In this document: one piece after another, positions 25,783 to 36,569 of the stretch
How positions within the stretch are numbered: the first letter of the stretch is position 1
How the letters are laid out: every line of letters starts with the position of its first letter
NCBI RefSeq assembly: GCF_023897065.1
Contig: NZ_JAMHIV010000013.1
Span: forward strand, 62,001-126,000
Direction: 5' to 3'
DNA length: 64,000 nt
Origin: Crossiella sp. SN42
GTDB taxonomy: Bacteria > Actinomycetota > Actinomycetes > Mycobacteriales > Pseudonocardiaceae
The notes under the pieces: model-generated
What the model saw: only the letters and a program-made list of their open reading frames with translations
Told to the model about the DNA's origin: nothing
The model's database searches: none
Position numbers and translations under genes: made by a program

Positions 25783-27244
25783 ACCGTGGCCGGTGGACCG
25801 GCTCGTCGCTCAACTCGGCCGCTGGTCGGCCGGGCGCGGTCCGCTGTACCTGCTGCTGGCCGAGCGACTGCGCCAGCTCATCGACTCCGGCCAGCTGCCC
25901 CCGCGCGCCACGCTGCCGCCGGACCGCACCCTGGCCGAGCGGCTCGCCGTCGGCCGCACCACGGTGGTCGCCGCCTACGACCGGCTGCGCCAGGAACGCA
26001 AGTTGGAACGGCACCAGGGCCGGGGCACCTGGGTCGCGCCCGCGGTGCTCTCCGGCTGGCGCGGCGCGCAGATCGCCCCGGCCAGCCCGCTGTTCCTGAA
26101 CTACCTGGAACCGCTGGACGACGTGCTGCCGCTGGCCTGCGCCGCCCCGCACGGCCCGCCGCCGGAGCTGGCCGCGGCCTACCAGCGCGCGCTGCCGCTG
26201 CTGCCCGAGCTGGACAGCGGCGACATCGGCTACCACCCGCTGGGCCACCCCGCGCTGCGCGCCGCGCTCGCCGAGCGGCACACCAGCCGCGGCCTGCCCA
26301 CCGATCCCGGCCAGATCCTGGTCACCACCGGCGGCCAGCAGGCGCTGGCGCTGCTCGCCCGGCTGTTCCTGAAACCCGGCGACCAGGTGCTGGTGCAGGC
26401 CCCCACCTATCCCGGCGCGCTGGAGCTGTTCCGGGAGGCCGCCGCGCTGGTCCGCTCCGTGCCGACCGGGCCGGACGGCCTGGACGTGGCCGCGTGGACC
26501 GCCGCCGTGGCCGCCGACCGCCCCGGCCTGGCCTACCTCAACCCCACCCACCACAACCCGACCGGCGCCACCGTGCCCACGCTGGCCCGCCGCCGGATCG
26601 CCGAGGTGGCCGCCGAGCACGGCGTGCCGCTGATCGAGGACGACATCCTGGCCGGGCTTTCCCTTGACGGCAGCGAGGATCCGCCGAACGTCGCCTCCTT
26701 CGCCCCGCCCGGCGCGGTGATCACCGTCGGCTCGCTGAGCAAGGTGGTCTGGGGCGGCATGCGGGTGGGCTGGATCAGGGCCGCGGAGGGCCAGATCGCC
26801 CAGCTGTCCCGGATCAAGTCCATCCACGACCTGGGCAGCGCGGTGCTGGAACAGCTCGCCGCCGCCGAGCTGCTGCCCGCGCTGCCGGAGATCGCGGCCC
26901 GCCGCGGCGCGCAGCTGCGGGCCCGGCACGACCACCTGTGCGCCCAGCTGGCCGAGCAGCTGCCCGGCTGGCGGTTCCGGCGCGCCGGTGGCGGGCAGTG
27001 CCTGTGGGTGCGGCTGCCCGGCTGCGACGCCTCGGCCTACGCGCAGGTCGCGCTGCGGCACGGGGTCGCGGTGCTGCCGGGGGACGCGCTGGCCACCGAC
27101 GGCAGCGGTGCGGACCACCTGCGCATCCCGTTCACCGCCCCGCCGGAGCAGCTGACCGAGAGCGTCACCCGGTTGGCCGCGGCCTGGCGGGCCTTCCGGC
27201 GAACGGGGCACAGCCCGGCCGCGGTGCATGCGATGGTCGTGTGA
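25772..27244 (+). CDS. MocR-family (GntR-aminotransferase fusion) regulator
   Basis: A 490-residue regulator: a winged GntR HTH (~residues 10-85, 'LAERLAVGRTTVVAAYDRLR') joined to a fold-type I aminotransferase domain (~110-480). The PLP lysine is in 'VGSLSKVVWGGMRVGW', and 'YLNPTHHNPTGATVP' is the family Asn/Pro motif. I chose the ATG at 25772 over a TTG two codons earlier. Members sense amino acids through PLP chemistry. It is divergent from the Cys/Met lyase, its probable target. Confidence 0.92.
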   Translation: MEPIPWPVDRLVAQLGRWSAGRGPLYLLLAERLRQLIDSGQLPPRATLPPDRTLAERLAVGRTTVVAAYDRLRQERKLERHQGRGTWVAPAVLSGWRGAQIAPASPLFLNYLEPLDDVLPLACAAPHGPPPELAAAYQRALPLLPELDSGDIGYHPLGHPALRAALAERHTSRGLPTDPGQILVTTGGQQALALLARLFLKPGDQVLVQAPTYPGALELFREAAALVRSVPTGPDGLDVAAWTAAVAADRPGLAYLNPTHHNPTGATVPTLARRRIAEVAAEHGVPLIEDDILAGLSLDGSEDPPNVASFAPPGAVITVGSLSKVVWGGMRVGWIRAAEGQIAQLSRIKSIHDLGSAVLEQLAAAELLPALPEIAARRGAQLRARHDHLCAQLAEQLPGWRFRRAGGGQCLWVRLPGCDASAYAQVALRHGVAVLPGDALATDGSGADHLRIPFTAPPEQLTESVTRLAAAWRAFRRTGHSPAAVHAMVV

Positions 27245-27326
27245 TCTGGGTCAGTTAACCCTGCGTTCGGCCCTTGTTCCGACTCGGGCTTGTCCCCATC
27301 TATGTTGATGTTCCTAACATCCGCTC

Positions 27327-29159
27327 ATGAGTGACGGATTCTCGGCGAACCGGCGCGCGTTCCTGCGCACCACCGGACTGCTCGGCATGAGCGCGACCAT
27401 GCTGGGCGGCGCGGGACTGAGCGCGCAGGCCACGCCCGAGGACGACGCGCGGCACAGCGGGGACGGCGCCGGCGCGGCGGCGCGTCCGGCGGACGTGCAG
27501 AACCCGCGCTTCACCCTGGCCGTGGTGCCGGACACCCAGTACCTCTTCGACCGCGACCGCGGCGACCGGGAACCCCTGGAAGCCACCTTCGAGCACGTGC
27601 TGGACCAGGCCAGGGAGCACAACATCGTGTTCCTGGCGCACCTGGGCGATGTCACCGAGAACGGCCTGCCGGACGAGGTCGCCGAGGCCGACCGGGCCTT
27701 CCGCGTGCTGGACCGCAAGCGCTTCCCGTACAGCGTGCTGGCAGGCAACCACGACATCAACTCCCGCACCGACGACCAGCGCGGCCGCAGCCCGTACCTG
27801 GATGCCTTCGGCCCCAAGCGGTTCGAGCACTCGCCGACCTTCCGCGGCGCCTCGCCCGGCGGCTACAACAGCTACCACGTCTTCCGCGCCGGTGGCCGGG
27901 AGTGGCTGCTGCTGGCGCTGGACTGGCGGGTCTCCGCGGTCGGCTACACCTGGGTCCGGCAGGTGCTGGACAAGCATCCCGGGCTGCCGGTCATCCTCAC
28001 CACGCACGAGTTGGTGCACGCCGACGGCGGCACCGGCGAGGCCGAGCTCTCCGCCGCCGGGAAACAGATGTGGGACAAGCTGATCGCCGGTGAGGACCGG
28101 ATCTTCCTGACCCTCAACGGCCACTTCTGGCCACCCGGCCGCACCACGCTGCGCAACAAGGCCGGCAACGAGGTGCACCTGCACATCACCAACTACCAGG
28201 ACCGCTACTACGGCGGCGGCGCGATGCTGCGGCTCTACCACTTCGACCTGGCGCGCAACGTGATCGACGTGGAGACCGTCGCACCCTGGCTGCTGCGGCG
28301 TCGCCCGGAACGGCTCAACGTGCTGGAGCAGCAGGAGATCCGCCGCACCGGCGCGGCCGACCGGTTCACCGTGGAGATCGACTTCACCGAGCGGTTCCGC
28401 CGGTTCGCGCCGCCGCCGGTGCGCCCGGCCCGGCCCGCGCCGGAGGTGGTCATCCCCGGCACGGTGGCCTACTGGCGGTTCGAGGACGCCGAGCGCTTCG
28501 CCGACCTCTCCGGCAACGGCAACCACCTCACCCGCGCCACCTTGCCCGGCGCGCCGACCGACGCGCTCAGCCACAGCGAGGAGCACCACCCCGACCAGCC
28601 CGGTCACGGCAGCCTGCGTATGCACGGCGGCGGCTACCTGCGCACCGCCGCGGACGCGCCGCTGACCAAGCTGACCTTCCCGCGCGGCTACACCATCGAG
28701 GCATTTGTCAAGCTGCCCAAGGACTTCGACCACCGGCACGCCTGGTGCGGCCTGTTCACCACGGTGGCCACCGGCGCGGACGCGGGCAAGACCGGCGACG
28801 ACCCGAGGGAACCGCTGGCCACGCTCAACCTCTCCGACGGGGCCGCCTTCCAGTGGGCGGTGTTCCCGCGCAACCAGGAGGGCCTGTCCACCAACTGGGG
28901 GCACGAGCTGCCGCGCGCGCACTGGTGGCACGTCGCGGTGGTCAACGACGGGCGGCGCAGCGTGTTGCACGTCGACGGCGCGCCGGTGCTGCGCAACCCC
29001 GACACGCCGGCGGTCGGCATCCCGGCGGCGGTCGGCGGCTGGCTGGTCGGCGCGTACGCCTATGACCGGAAGGTGGAGAAGAGCTTCACGGGGTGGCTGG
29101 GCGATCTGCGGATCGTGGACCGCCCGCTGCGCCGGGAGGAGTTCCTGACCGGGCGCTGA
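27327..29159 (+). CDS. Tat-exported metallophosphoesterase with C-terminal LamG domain
   Basis: A 610-residue secreted calcineurin-like phosphoesterase. The N-terminus has a twin-arginine signal ('ANRRAFLRTTG', residues 7-17). The metallophosphoesterase domain (~60-310) shows 'VVPDTQYL', 'LAHLGDVTENG', 'VLAGNHDIN', 'LTTHELVH' and 'LNGHFW', giving all metal-binding motifs in order. A concanavalin-like LamG domain (~365-605) probably binds carbohydrate or another surface. Tat export fits cofactor loading in the cytoplasm. Substrate unknown; no operon partner. Confidence 0.9.
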   Translation: MSDGFSANRRAFLRTTGLLGMSATMLGGAGLSAQATPEDDARHSGDGAGAAARPADVQNPRFTLAVVPDTQYLFDRDRGDREPLEATFEHVLDQAREHNIVFLAHLGDVTENGLPDEVAEADRAFRVLDRKRFPYSVLAGNHDINSRTDDQRGRSPYLDAFGPKRFEHSPTFRGASPGGYNSYHVFRAGGREWLLLALDWRVSAVGYTWVRQVLDKHPGLPVILTTHELVHADGGTGEAELSAAGKQMWDKLIAGEDRIFLTLNGHFWPPGRTTLRNKAGNEVHLHITNYQDRYYGGGAMLRLYHFDLARNVIDVETVAPWLLRRRPERLNVLEQQEIRRTGAADRFTVEIDFTERFRRFAPPPVRPARPAPEVVIPGTVAYWRFEDAERFADLSGNGNHLTRATLPGAPTDALSHSEEHHPDQPGHGSLRMHGGGYLRTAADAPLTKLTFPRGYTIEAFVKLPKDFDHRHAWCGLFTTVATGADAGKTGDDPREPLATLNLSDGAAFQWAVFPRNQEGLSTNWGHELPRAHWWHVAVVNDGRRSVLHVDGAPVLRNPDTPAVGIPAAVGGWLVGAYAYDRKVEKSFTGWLGDLRIVDRPLRREEFLTGR

Positions 29160-29400
29160 CGGACTCGCCCCGCCGCCACAGGGCGACTCCGGTGGCGATC
29201 ATCCAGGCCCAGGCGGCCACGGTGCACGGCAGCGCGCCGCTGAGCCAGCCGAGCCCGCCGCGGTCACCCGGCGCGAGCAGCCGGGTCGACGATCCCGTTG
29301 GCGTTCGTGGTGGTGGTGCTGGCGGCGCGGCTGGCCGAGCCGGCGGCCGGCACGCTGGACTGGGACGCCGGGGCGCTGCTCGGCCGCATTCAGTGAAATG
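29160..29400. pseudogene. Possible relics of membrane-protein genes
   Basis: The 318-bp gap 29160-29477 has no intact gene, but two short coding-like stretches remain. On the minus strand ~29165-29290 encodes 'LPCTVAAWAWMIATGVALW', a convincing membrane helix. On the plus strand ~29294-29397 encodes 'PLAFVVVVLAARLAEPAAG' then ends at a TGA. They point in opposite directions and neither has a start. Erosion after a rearrangement is plausible; chance hydrophobic frames in GC-rich DNA cannot be excluded. Confidence 0.25.
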
Positions 29401-29439
29401 CCTGCTCTTGCCGCTGCACTGGCGAGCTGTGAGGGTTCG

Positions 29440-29453
29440 ACACAAACTTGTGT
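29440..29453. promoter_or_regulatory. Palindromic operator-like site
   Basis: ACACAAACTTGTGT, a perfect 6+2+6 inverted repeat flanked by TTCG/TTCGA, lies 24 bp upstream of the GTG start of the secreted hydrolase. The binding protein is unknown. Confidence 0.45.
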
Positions 29454-29477
29454 TCGACCCAGCTTAAGGAGTACGCG

Positions 29478-31088
29478 GTGGCCCGACAGGGTTTCCCATG
29501 GCTGCGCGGGGCGGGGGCGGTGACCGCGATGGCGGTGGTCGCGGCCACCGCGCTGACCGGCACCGGCGCGGCGGCGCCCGAACAGGAGAGCACCGAGCGG
29601 TTCGCGCTGGAGTCGGTGAAGTGGGCGCCGTGCCCGGACGCGGTGTTCGTCAACGACCCGCAGGCCGACCGCACCCGGTTCGGCTGCGCCACCTACAAGG
29701 TGCCGATCGACTACCGCAAGCCGTCCACCGGCTCGGTGGAGATCGCGCTGCTGCGGCGGCTGGCCGATGACCCGGCGCGCCGGATCGGCTCGATGTTCAT
29801 CAACCCCGGCGGGCCGGGCGGTTCCGGCTACCTGGGGCCGATCCGCGCGGACCGGCGCTACGGCGCCGAGGTGCTCAAGCGCTTCGACATCGTCGGCTTC
29901 GACCCGCGCGGGGTGGCCCGCAGCAGCCCGCTGCGCTGCTTCACCACCGCCGAGGAGGCCAACGCGGTCGGCGACCGGCAGATCGCGGTGCCGTTCACCC
30001 GGCAGGAGGTCAGGGACGCGGTCCAGGCCGGCCAGGACCACAGCGCGGCGTGCGCCAAGAACGCCGGTCCGCTGCTCCGGCACATGTCCACCAAGAACGT
30101 GGCCAGGGACCTGGACGTGCTGCGCCAGGCCGTCGGCGACGCCAAGCTGACCTTCGTCGGCTTCTCCTACGGCACGCTGATCGGCTCCACCTACGCCAAC
30201 ATGTTCCCCAGCAAGACCAGGGCGATCGTGATCGACGGCAACGTCGACCCCGAGCTGCGCACCGGGGACGGCCTGGAGTCCGACCGGCAGCGGGCCGAGG
30301 GCTTCGAGCTGGCCCTGGACGGCTTCCTCAAGCGCTGCACCGCGGCCGGGCCCAAGTGCGCCTTCAGCGAGGGCGACACGCGGAAGAAGTTCGACGAGCT
30401 GCGCACCCGGCTGCAGCGCGAGCCGATCACCCTGCCCACCGGCGCCAAGCTGACGCTGAGCGCGTTCACCAGCAACGTGAGCACCGCGATGTACGCCGCG
30501 GACCGCTTCGCACCGCTGGCGGTGGCGCTGCAGCAGGCATACGCCGCGATGAGCCCGGTGGACGTCCTGGACCGGGGCAGGTCCGAAGCGCCCTCGGACT
30601 TCCTGACCAGGGAAACGCCGAGGAACAGCCTGGACGCGCTGGCCGACACGCCCTACACCGGCGACGACTCCTTCTACGGCGTCAACTGCATCGACAAGCC
30701 CTACCTGCGGCTGCCCGCCGCCTACCCGGTGATCGCGAAGATCTGGGAGCGCCAGTTCCCCACCTTCGGCCGGTTCCAGGCCTTCGACGCGGTGCCGTGC
30801 GCGACCTGGCCGGGTGGTTCGGACCGCTATGACGGGCCGTGGCACAAGAAGACCGAGCACCCGATCGTGGTGATCGGGAACTATTACGACCCGGCCACCC
30901 CGTACTCGTTCTCCCAGCGGATGGCCAAGCAGCTCGGCTCGGCGCGGCTGGTCAGCGTGGACTCCTTCGGCCACGCGATCCTGGGCCGCTCCAAGTGCGT
31001 GGACGACCTGACCACGGCCTACCTGGCCGAGTTGAAGGCCCCGGCGAACGGGATCGTCTGCCAGCCCAACGCGCAGCCCTTCGCCTGA
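29478..31088 (+). CDS. Secreted alpha/beta-hydrolase, TAP (SlpD/SlpE) type
   Basis: A 536-residue exported hydrolase, paralogous to the one at 8786. A signal peptide (1-32) is followed by the hydrolase core: oxyanion-hole 'MFINPGGPGGSGY', nucleophile elbow 'GFSYG', then a TAP-like C-terminal domain with 'VVIGNYYDPATPYSFSQRMA' (Asp) and 'DSFGHAILG' (His). The GTG at 29478 is preceded by AAGGAG. Probable extracellular aminopeptidase; some family members act on other esters or amides. A terminator hairpin follows. Confidence 0.93.
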   Translation: MARQGFPWLRGAGAVTAMAVVAATALTGTGAAAPEQESTERFALESVKWAPCPDAVFVNDPQADRTRFGCATYKVPIDYRKPSTGSVEIALLRRLADDPARRIGSMFINPGGPGGSGYLGPIRADRRYGAEVLKRFDIVGFDPRGVARSSPLRCFTTAEEANAVGDRQIAVPFTRQEVRDAVQAGQDHSAACAKNAGPLLRHMSTKNVARDLDVLRQAVGDAKLTFVGFSYGTLIGSTYANMFPSKTRAIVIDGNVDPELRTGDGLESDRQRAEGFELALDGFLKRCTAAGPKCAFSEGDTRKKFDELRTRLQREPITLPTGAKLTLSAFTSNVSTAMYAADRFAPLAVALQQAYAAMSPVDVLDRGRSEAPSDFLTRETPRNSLDALADTPYTGDDSFYGVNCIDKPYLRLPAAYPVIAKIWERQFPTFGRFQAFDAVPCATWPGGSDRYDGPWHKKTEHPIVVIGNYYDPATPYSFSQRMAKQLGSARLVSVDSFGHAILGRSKCVDDLTTAYLAELKAPANGIVCQPNAQPFA

Positions 31089-31105
31089 CCCGCTGGTCCA
31101 CGACG

Positions 31106-31135
31106 CGGCCCCGTCCGGTTCACCGGGCGGGGCCG
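31106..31135 (+). terminator. Terminator of the secreted hydrolase
   Basis: Stem CGGCCCCGTCCGG with its near-perfect complement around loop ttca, followed by TTGTCG; 17 bp after the stop codon. Confidence 0.7.
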
Positions 31136-31150
31136 TTGTCGATTCCCCAA

Positions 31151-31166
31151 CTGGAAGGCCTTCCAG
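31151..31166. promoter_or_regulatory. Perfect 16-bp palindrome upstream of the glutamate-binding lipoprotein
   Basis: CTGGAAGGCCTTCCAG is fully symmetric and lies about 150 bp before the lipoprotein ATG, after the terminator of the preceding gene. It looks like an operator; no regulator gene is adjacent. Confidence 0.5.
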
Positions 31167-31316
31167 CCAGCGAGTTTCGGATGATCTCGGAGAACGGACG
31201 GTCGAGTAGCCGCAGCGCAACGTGCCCGCATCGGAACGGTCACGAGGGGTGAAATCCTTTGCCCGCGCATGACCAGACTGCACGCCTGCAACAAACGGGC
31301 GGGAGGACACAAGGAG

Positions 31317-32168
31317 ATGCGCAGATCAGGCAGGCTCGGCCTCCGCGCGGCCGCGATCGCCGCACTGGCGGTGGCACTGGTCGCCGGGTGCGGGTCCGCG
31401 CCGGAGGAAACCAGGGACGCCTCGGTGGTCAACCGGGCCGCCAAGACCAAGAAGCTCACCATCGGTATCGCCTACGACCAGCCTGGCCTGTCCGAGCGGG
31501 TGGGGGAAGGCAAAATCGAAGGATTCGACGTCGACGTCGCCGAGTACGTGGCCCGCGAGCTCGGCGTGCAGGCCGACAACATCACCTGGAAGGAGAGCAG
31601 GGCGGGCGAGCGGGAGAAGGCGATCATGGACGGGTCGGTGGACCTGGTGGTCACCACCTTCTCCATCACCGAGGACCGCAAGACCAGGATCGCCTTCGCC
31701 GGGCCGTACTTCATCGCCGGGCAGGGACTGCTGGTGCGCATGACCACCAACGACATCACCGGCCCCGAGTCGTTGAACGGCAAAAAGCTGTGCACGGTGC
31801 CGAACACGACCTCGGCGCAGACCATCAAGGACCGTTTCGCCAAGGGCACCCAGCTGGTGGAGTACTTCCGCTACTCCGAGTGCATCAGCGCGCTGCTGCT
31901 GGGCAACGTGGACGCGGTGACCACCGACGACGTCATCCTGGCCGGGTACGCCGCGCAGAACCCGGAGCTGCTGAAGGTGGTCGGCAAGCCGTTCAACCCG
32001 GAGCGGTACGGAATCGGCCTGGCCAAGGACGACGTCTCGGGCAAGGGCAAGGTCAACTCCGCGATCGAGAAGATGATCAGCTCAGGGGAGTGGAAGAAGT
32101 CCCTGGACAAGCACGTCGGCCCGTCGGGCTACCCGGTGCCCACGCCACCGGAGGTGAACGAGCGCTGA
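31317..32168 (+). CDS. Glutamate-type ABC transporter substrate-binding lipoprotein
   Basis: A 283-residue periplasmic-binding-protein family 3 (GluB/GlnH type) lipoprotein. The lipobox 'ALVAGCGSAP' (Cys ~25) follows a short signal. 'KLTIGIAYDQPGLSER', 'GFDVDVAEYVARELG', 'ITEDRKTRIAFAGPYF' and 'LCTVPNTTSAQTIKDRF' are typical ligand-pocket segments for acidic amino acids. The ATG at 31317 is supported by GGAGG about 10 nt upstream; an earlier in-frame ATG at 31269 would lengthen the signal. No permease or ATPase gene accompanies it, so it is an orphan binding protein. Confidence 0.9.
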   Translation: MRRSGRLGLRAAAIAALAVALVAGCGSAPEETRDASVVNRAAKTKKLTIGIAYDQPGLSERVGEGKIEGFDVDVAEYVARELGVQADNITWKESRAGEREKAIMDGSVDLVVTTFSITEDRKTRIAFAGPYFIAGQGLLVRMTTNDITGPESLNGKKLCTVPNTTSAQTIKDRFAKGTQLVEYFRYSECISALLLGNVDAVTTDDVILAGYAAQNPELLKVVGKPFNPERYGIGLAKDDVSGKGKVNSAIEKMISSGEWKKSLDKHVGPSGYPVPTPPEVNER

Positions 32169-32201
32169 GCGCGCTCCTGCCTGCCAAGGCGGCGGCGGAC
32201 G

Positions 32202-32226
32202 CTTCGGCCGGGGTTTGAAAACCCAC
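32202..32226 (+). repeat. Left imperfect 25-bp direct repeat flanking the hairpin cluster
   Basis: Matches 32779-32803 at 21 of 25 positions in the same orientation (shared CTTCGG, TTTGAAAA and CCAC). The two copies bracket the three hairpins and may be the ends of one unit. Confidence 0.6.
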
Positions 32227-32235
32227 AAAGCGGGT

Positions 32236-32385
32236 CTCTCGTCTTCTCCGTACGGCCTGGAGACTGCTAACCACATCCCCGCGAGCAGACGCTCACAGCA
32301 ACCGCCGCCAAGGCCACGCCACGTGACGGCGGCTGGTCGCGGGGATGTGGTTCGCTGTCGGAAGGTCGTGCGGAGAAGACGAGAG
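32236..32385 (+). repeat. Long structured hairpin A
   Basis: A 150-bp element. The outer stem CTCTCGTCTTCTCCG/CGGAGAAGACGAGAG is perfect (15 bp) and continues as 8 more pairs with two wobbles. The inner stem AACCACATCCCCGCGA/TCGCGGGGATGTGGTT is perfect (16 bp). Between them CCT-GGA-GA-C on the left faces G-GA-AGG on the right, which fits a kink-turn. The 52-nt apical part holds a core beginning CACAGCAACCGCCGCC with its own CCGCCG/CGGCGG stem. Hairpin C (32618-32779) is its homologue on the other strand. No coding sequence. Confidence 0.85.
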
Positions 32386-32479
32386 GGCCGCGAGCACGCT
32401 GGGTCTTGAGTCGGCAGCCCAAACCCCGCCCCGCAACCTGCTCATCCGGGTGTTGATCTGCCCCACCCCTCCGGGGGTC

Positions 32480-32566
32480 TGCCCGTCCGGCGAGGACATT
32501 CTTTTGATCTTGGTCTTGGGTTTTCAGTCAAGAGCGAAGATCAAGAGCGTCCTCGCCGGACGGGCA
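32480..32566. repeat. Long hairpin B, between A and C
   Basis: Perfect 18-bp outer arms TGCCCGTCCGGCGAGGAC (32480-32497) and complement (32549-32566), then nested TTGATCTT/AAGATCAA (32504-32511/32537-32544) and TCTTG/CAAGA (32514-32518/32529-32533) around a 10-nt loop. It is unrelated in sequence to A and C and lies near their midpoint. Confidence 0.85.
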
Positions 32567-32617
32567 GAGATCAAAGCATGGGGGGAAAGTCAAAGTCAAA
32601 GGCCAAGACGCAGGCGG

Positions 32618-32779
32618 GTCTTGAGGTTCCCCATGCCCGTCAACCTTCCGAAATCACACCACATCCCAGCCCACGGCCGCCGTTGCGTGGCGTGGCCTTG
32701 GCGGCGGTTGCTGTGTGCGTCCGTGGGCTGGGATGCGGTCTGATGTCTCCAGGTTGACGGGCATGGGGAACCTCAAGAC
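32618..32779 (-). repeat. Long structured hairpin C, inverted homologue of A
   Basis: A 162-bp element with perfect 29-bp outer arms (32618-32646 and 32751-32779) and a perfect 15-bp inner stem CATCCCAGCCCACGG/CCGTGGGCTGGGATG. Read on the minus strand, its 44-nt loop matches hairpin A's core at 41 positions, and the internal loop CCTGGAGAC opposite TCGGAAGGT is identical to A's. The outer arms share no sequence with A's outer arms yet pair perfectly, which argues for selection on structure. Confidence 0.88.
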
Positions 32780-32803
32780 TTCGGACAGGTTTTGAAAAGC
32801 CAC
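32779..32803 (+). repeat. Right imperfect 25-bp direct repeat flanking the hairpin cluster
   Basis: Partner of 32202-32226 (21/25 identical). It abuts the outer arm of hairpin C exactly. Confidence 0.6.
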
Positions 32804-32838
32804 CCCGGTCGCTGGTCCCTGGTCGCGAGCGTGAAAAA

Positions 32839-32871
32839 GCGGGCGGGAAGACCTTTGGCCTTCCCGCCCGC
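32839..32871 (-). terminator. Rho-independent terminator of acnA
   Basis: Perfect 12-bp stem GCGGGCGGGAAG/CTTCCCGCCCGC with a 9-nt loop; on the minus strand it is followed directly by TTTTT (AAAAA at 32834-32838). One of the few canonical U-tract terminators in the window. Confidence 0.92.
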
Positions 32872-32900
32872 CCCGTTCACGAGCCCCGGTGGGGGATCGC

Positions 32901-35657
<2,757 letters not shown>

Positions 35658-35751
35658 GTGCAACTCCATCTCGCGGCGGTGCAAGTTCGGGGAACGAGGG
35701 CGAGTCTTGCGCACCCGAGCCGAGCGCGCCGCCGTGCCCTCCTGGCTCTAA

Positions 35752-35767
35752 CAGTACGCTTGTCCTA
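35752..35767 (-). promoter_or_regulatory. AcnR-box-like operator in the acnA promoter
   Basis: On the acnA strand the site reads TAGGACAAGCGTACTG and matches the AcnR motif CAGNACnnncGTACTG, as I recall it from Corynebacterium, at 11 of 12 specified positions. It lies about 95 bp upstream of the acnA start. Confidence 0.7.
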
Positions 35768-35849
35768 TATTCACGTTCAACCGGGGGTGGCGCGTGTCGG
35801 GTTACATGGCACGTGTCGCCGGACACACCGGGACGCGAAGGGACTGGGG

Positions 35850-36569
35850 ATGCTCCGTCTGGAGGGAGTGGGCAAGCGCTACGGACGCGGCCCGCTGGTG
35901 CTCGCCGAGGTCGACCTGGCGCTGACCGCCGGCCAGACCACGGTGGTGCGCGGCCGCAACGGCTCCGGCAAGTCCACCCTGCTGCGAGTCGTGGCCGGGG
36001 TGTGTCAGCCCAGCCTGGGCCGGGTGCGCGGGAGACCGGCCCAGGTGGGCTACGTGCCCGAACGTTTTCCGGCACACCTGCGGCTTTCCCCGATCGGCTA
36101 CCTCCGACACCTCGGCGCCGTCCGCGGCCAGTCCCGCGCGGCCACCGAGGCCCGGATGACCGAGCTGCTCACCAGGCTGGCCTTCGCCGGGGAGCCGGAC
36201 GAGCCGATGAACCGGCTGTCCAAGGGCAACACGCAGAAGATCGCCCTGGCCCAGGCCCTGCTCGCGCCGGTCGGCCTGCTGGTCCTGGACGAGCCGTGGA
36301 CCGGCCTGGACACCACCGCCGCCGGCGTGCTGGGCGAACTGCTCGCCGAGGAGGCCGCGCGCGGGGCCGCCGTGCTGCTCATCGACCACGAGGAGCACCA
36401 CGAGCTGATCCGCCGGGACCGCCTGGTGGAGATCGCGCAGGGCCGGATCCGGGTGCACGACACCCCGCCGGAGGACCTGGTCGAGCTGACCCTGCGGGTG
36501 CCCGCGCGCGCCGCCGACACGCTGCGCGCCACCGCCCGCGAGCTCGGCGGCACGGAGGTCACCCGATGA
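35850..36569 (+). CDS. ABC transporter ATP-binding protein
   Basis: A 239-residue ABC ATPase with Walker A 'GRNGSGKST' (~residue 37), a signature 'LSKGNTQK', Walker B 'LLVLDEPWTGLD' and H-loop 'VLLIDHEEH'. The ATG overlaps nothing upstream; the stop overlaps the permease ATG (ATGA). With the small permease it forms a two-gene exporter of the CcmA/drug-exporter class. Substrate unknown. A comparable ABC gene lies near acn in mycobacteria (Rv1473), but that protein is a different, longer type. Confidence 0.93.
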   Translation: MLRLEGVGKRYGRGPLVLAEVDLALTAGQTTVVRGRNGSGKSTLLRVVAGVCQPSLGRVRGRPAQVGYVPERFPAHLRLSPIGYLRHLGAVRGQSRAATEARMTELLTRLAFAGEPDEPMNRLSKGNTQKIALAQALLAPVGLLVLDEPWTGLDTTAAGVLGELLAEEAARGAAVLLIDHEEHHELIRRDRLVEIAQGRIRVHDTPPEDLVELTLRVPARAADTLRATARELGGTEVTR

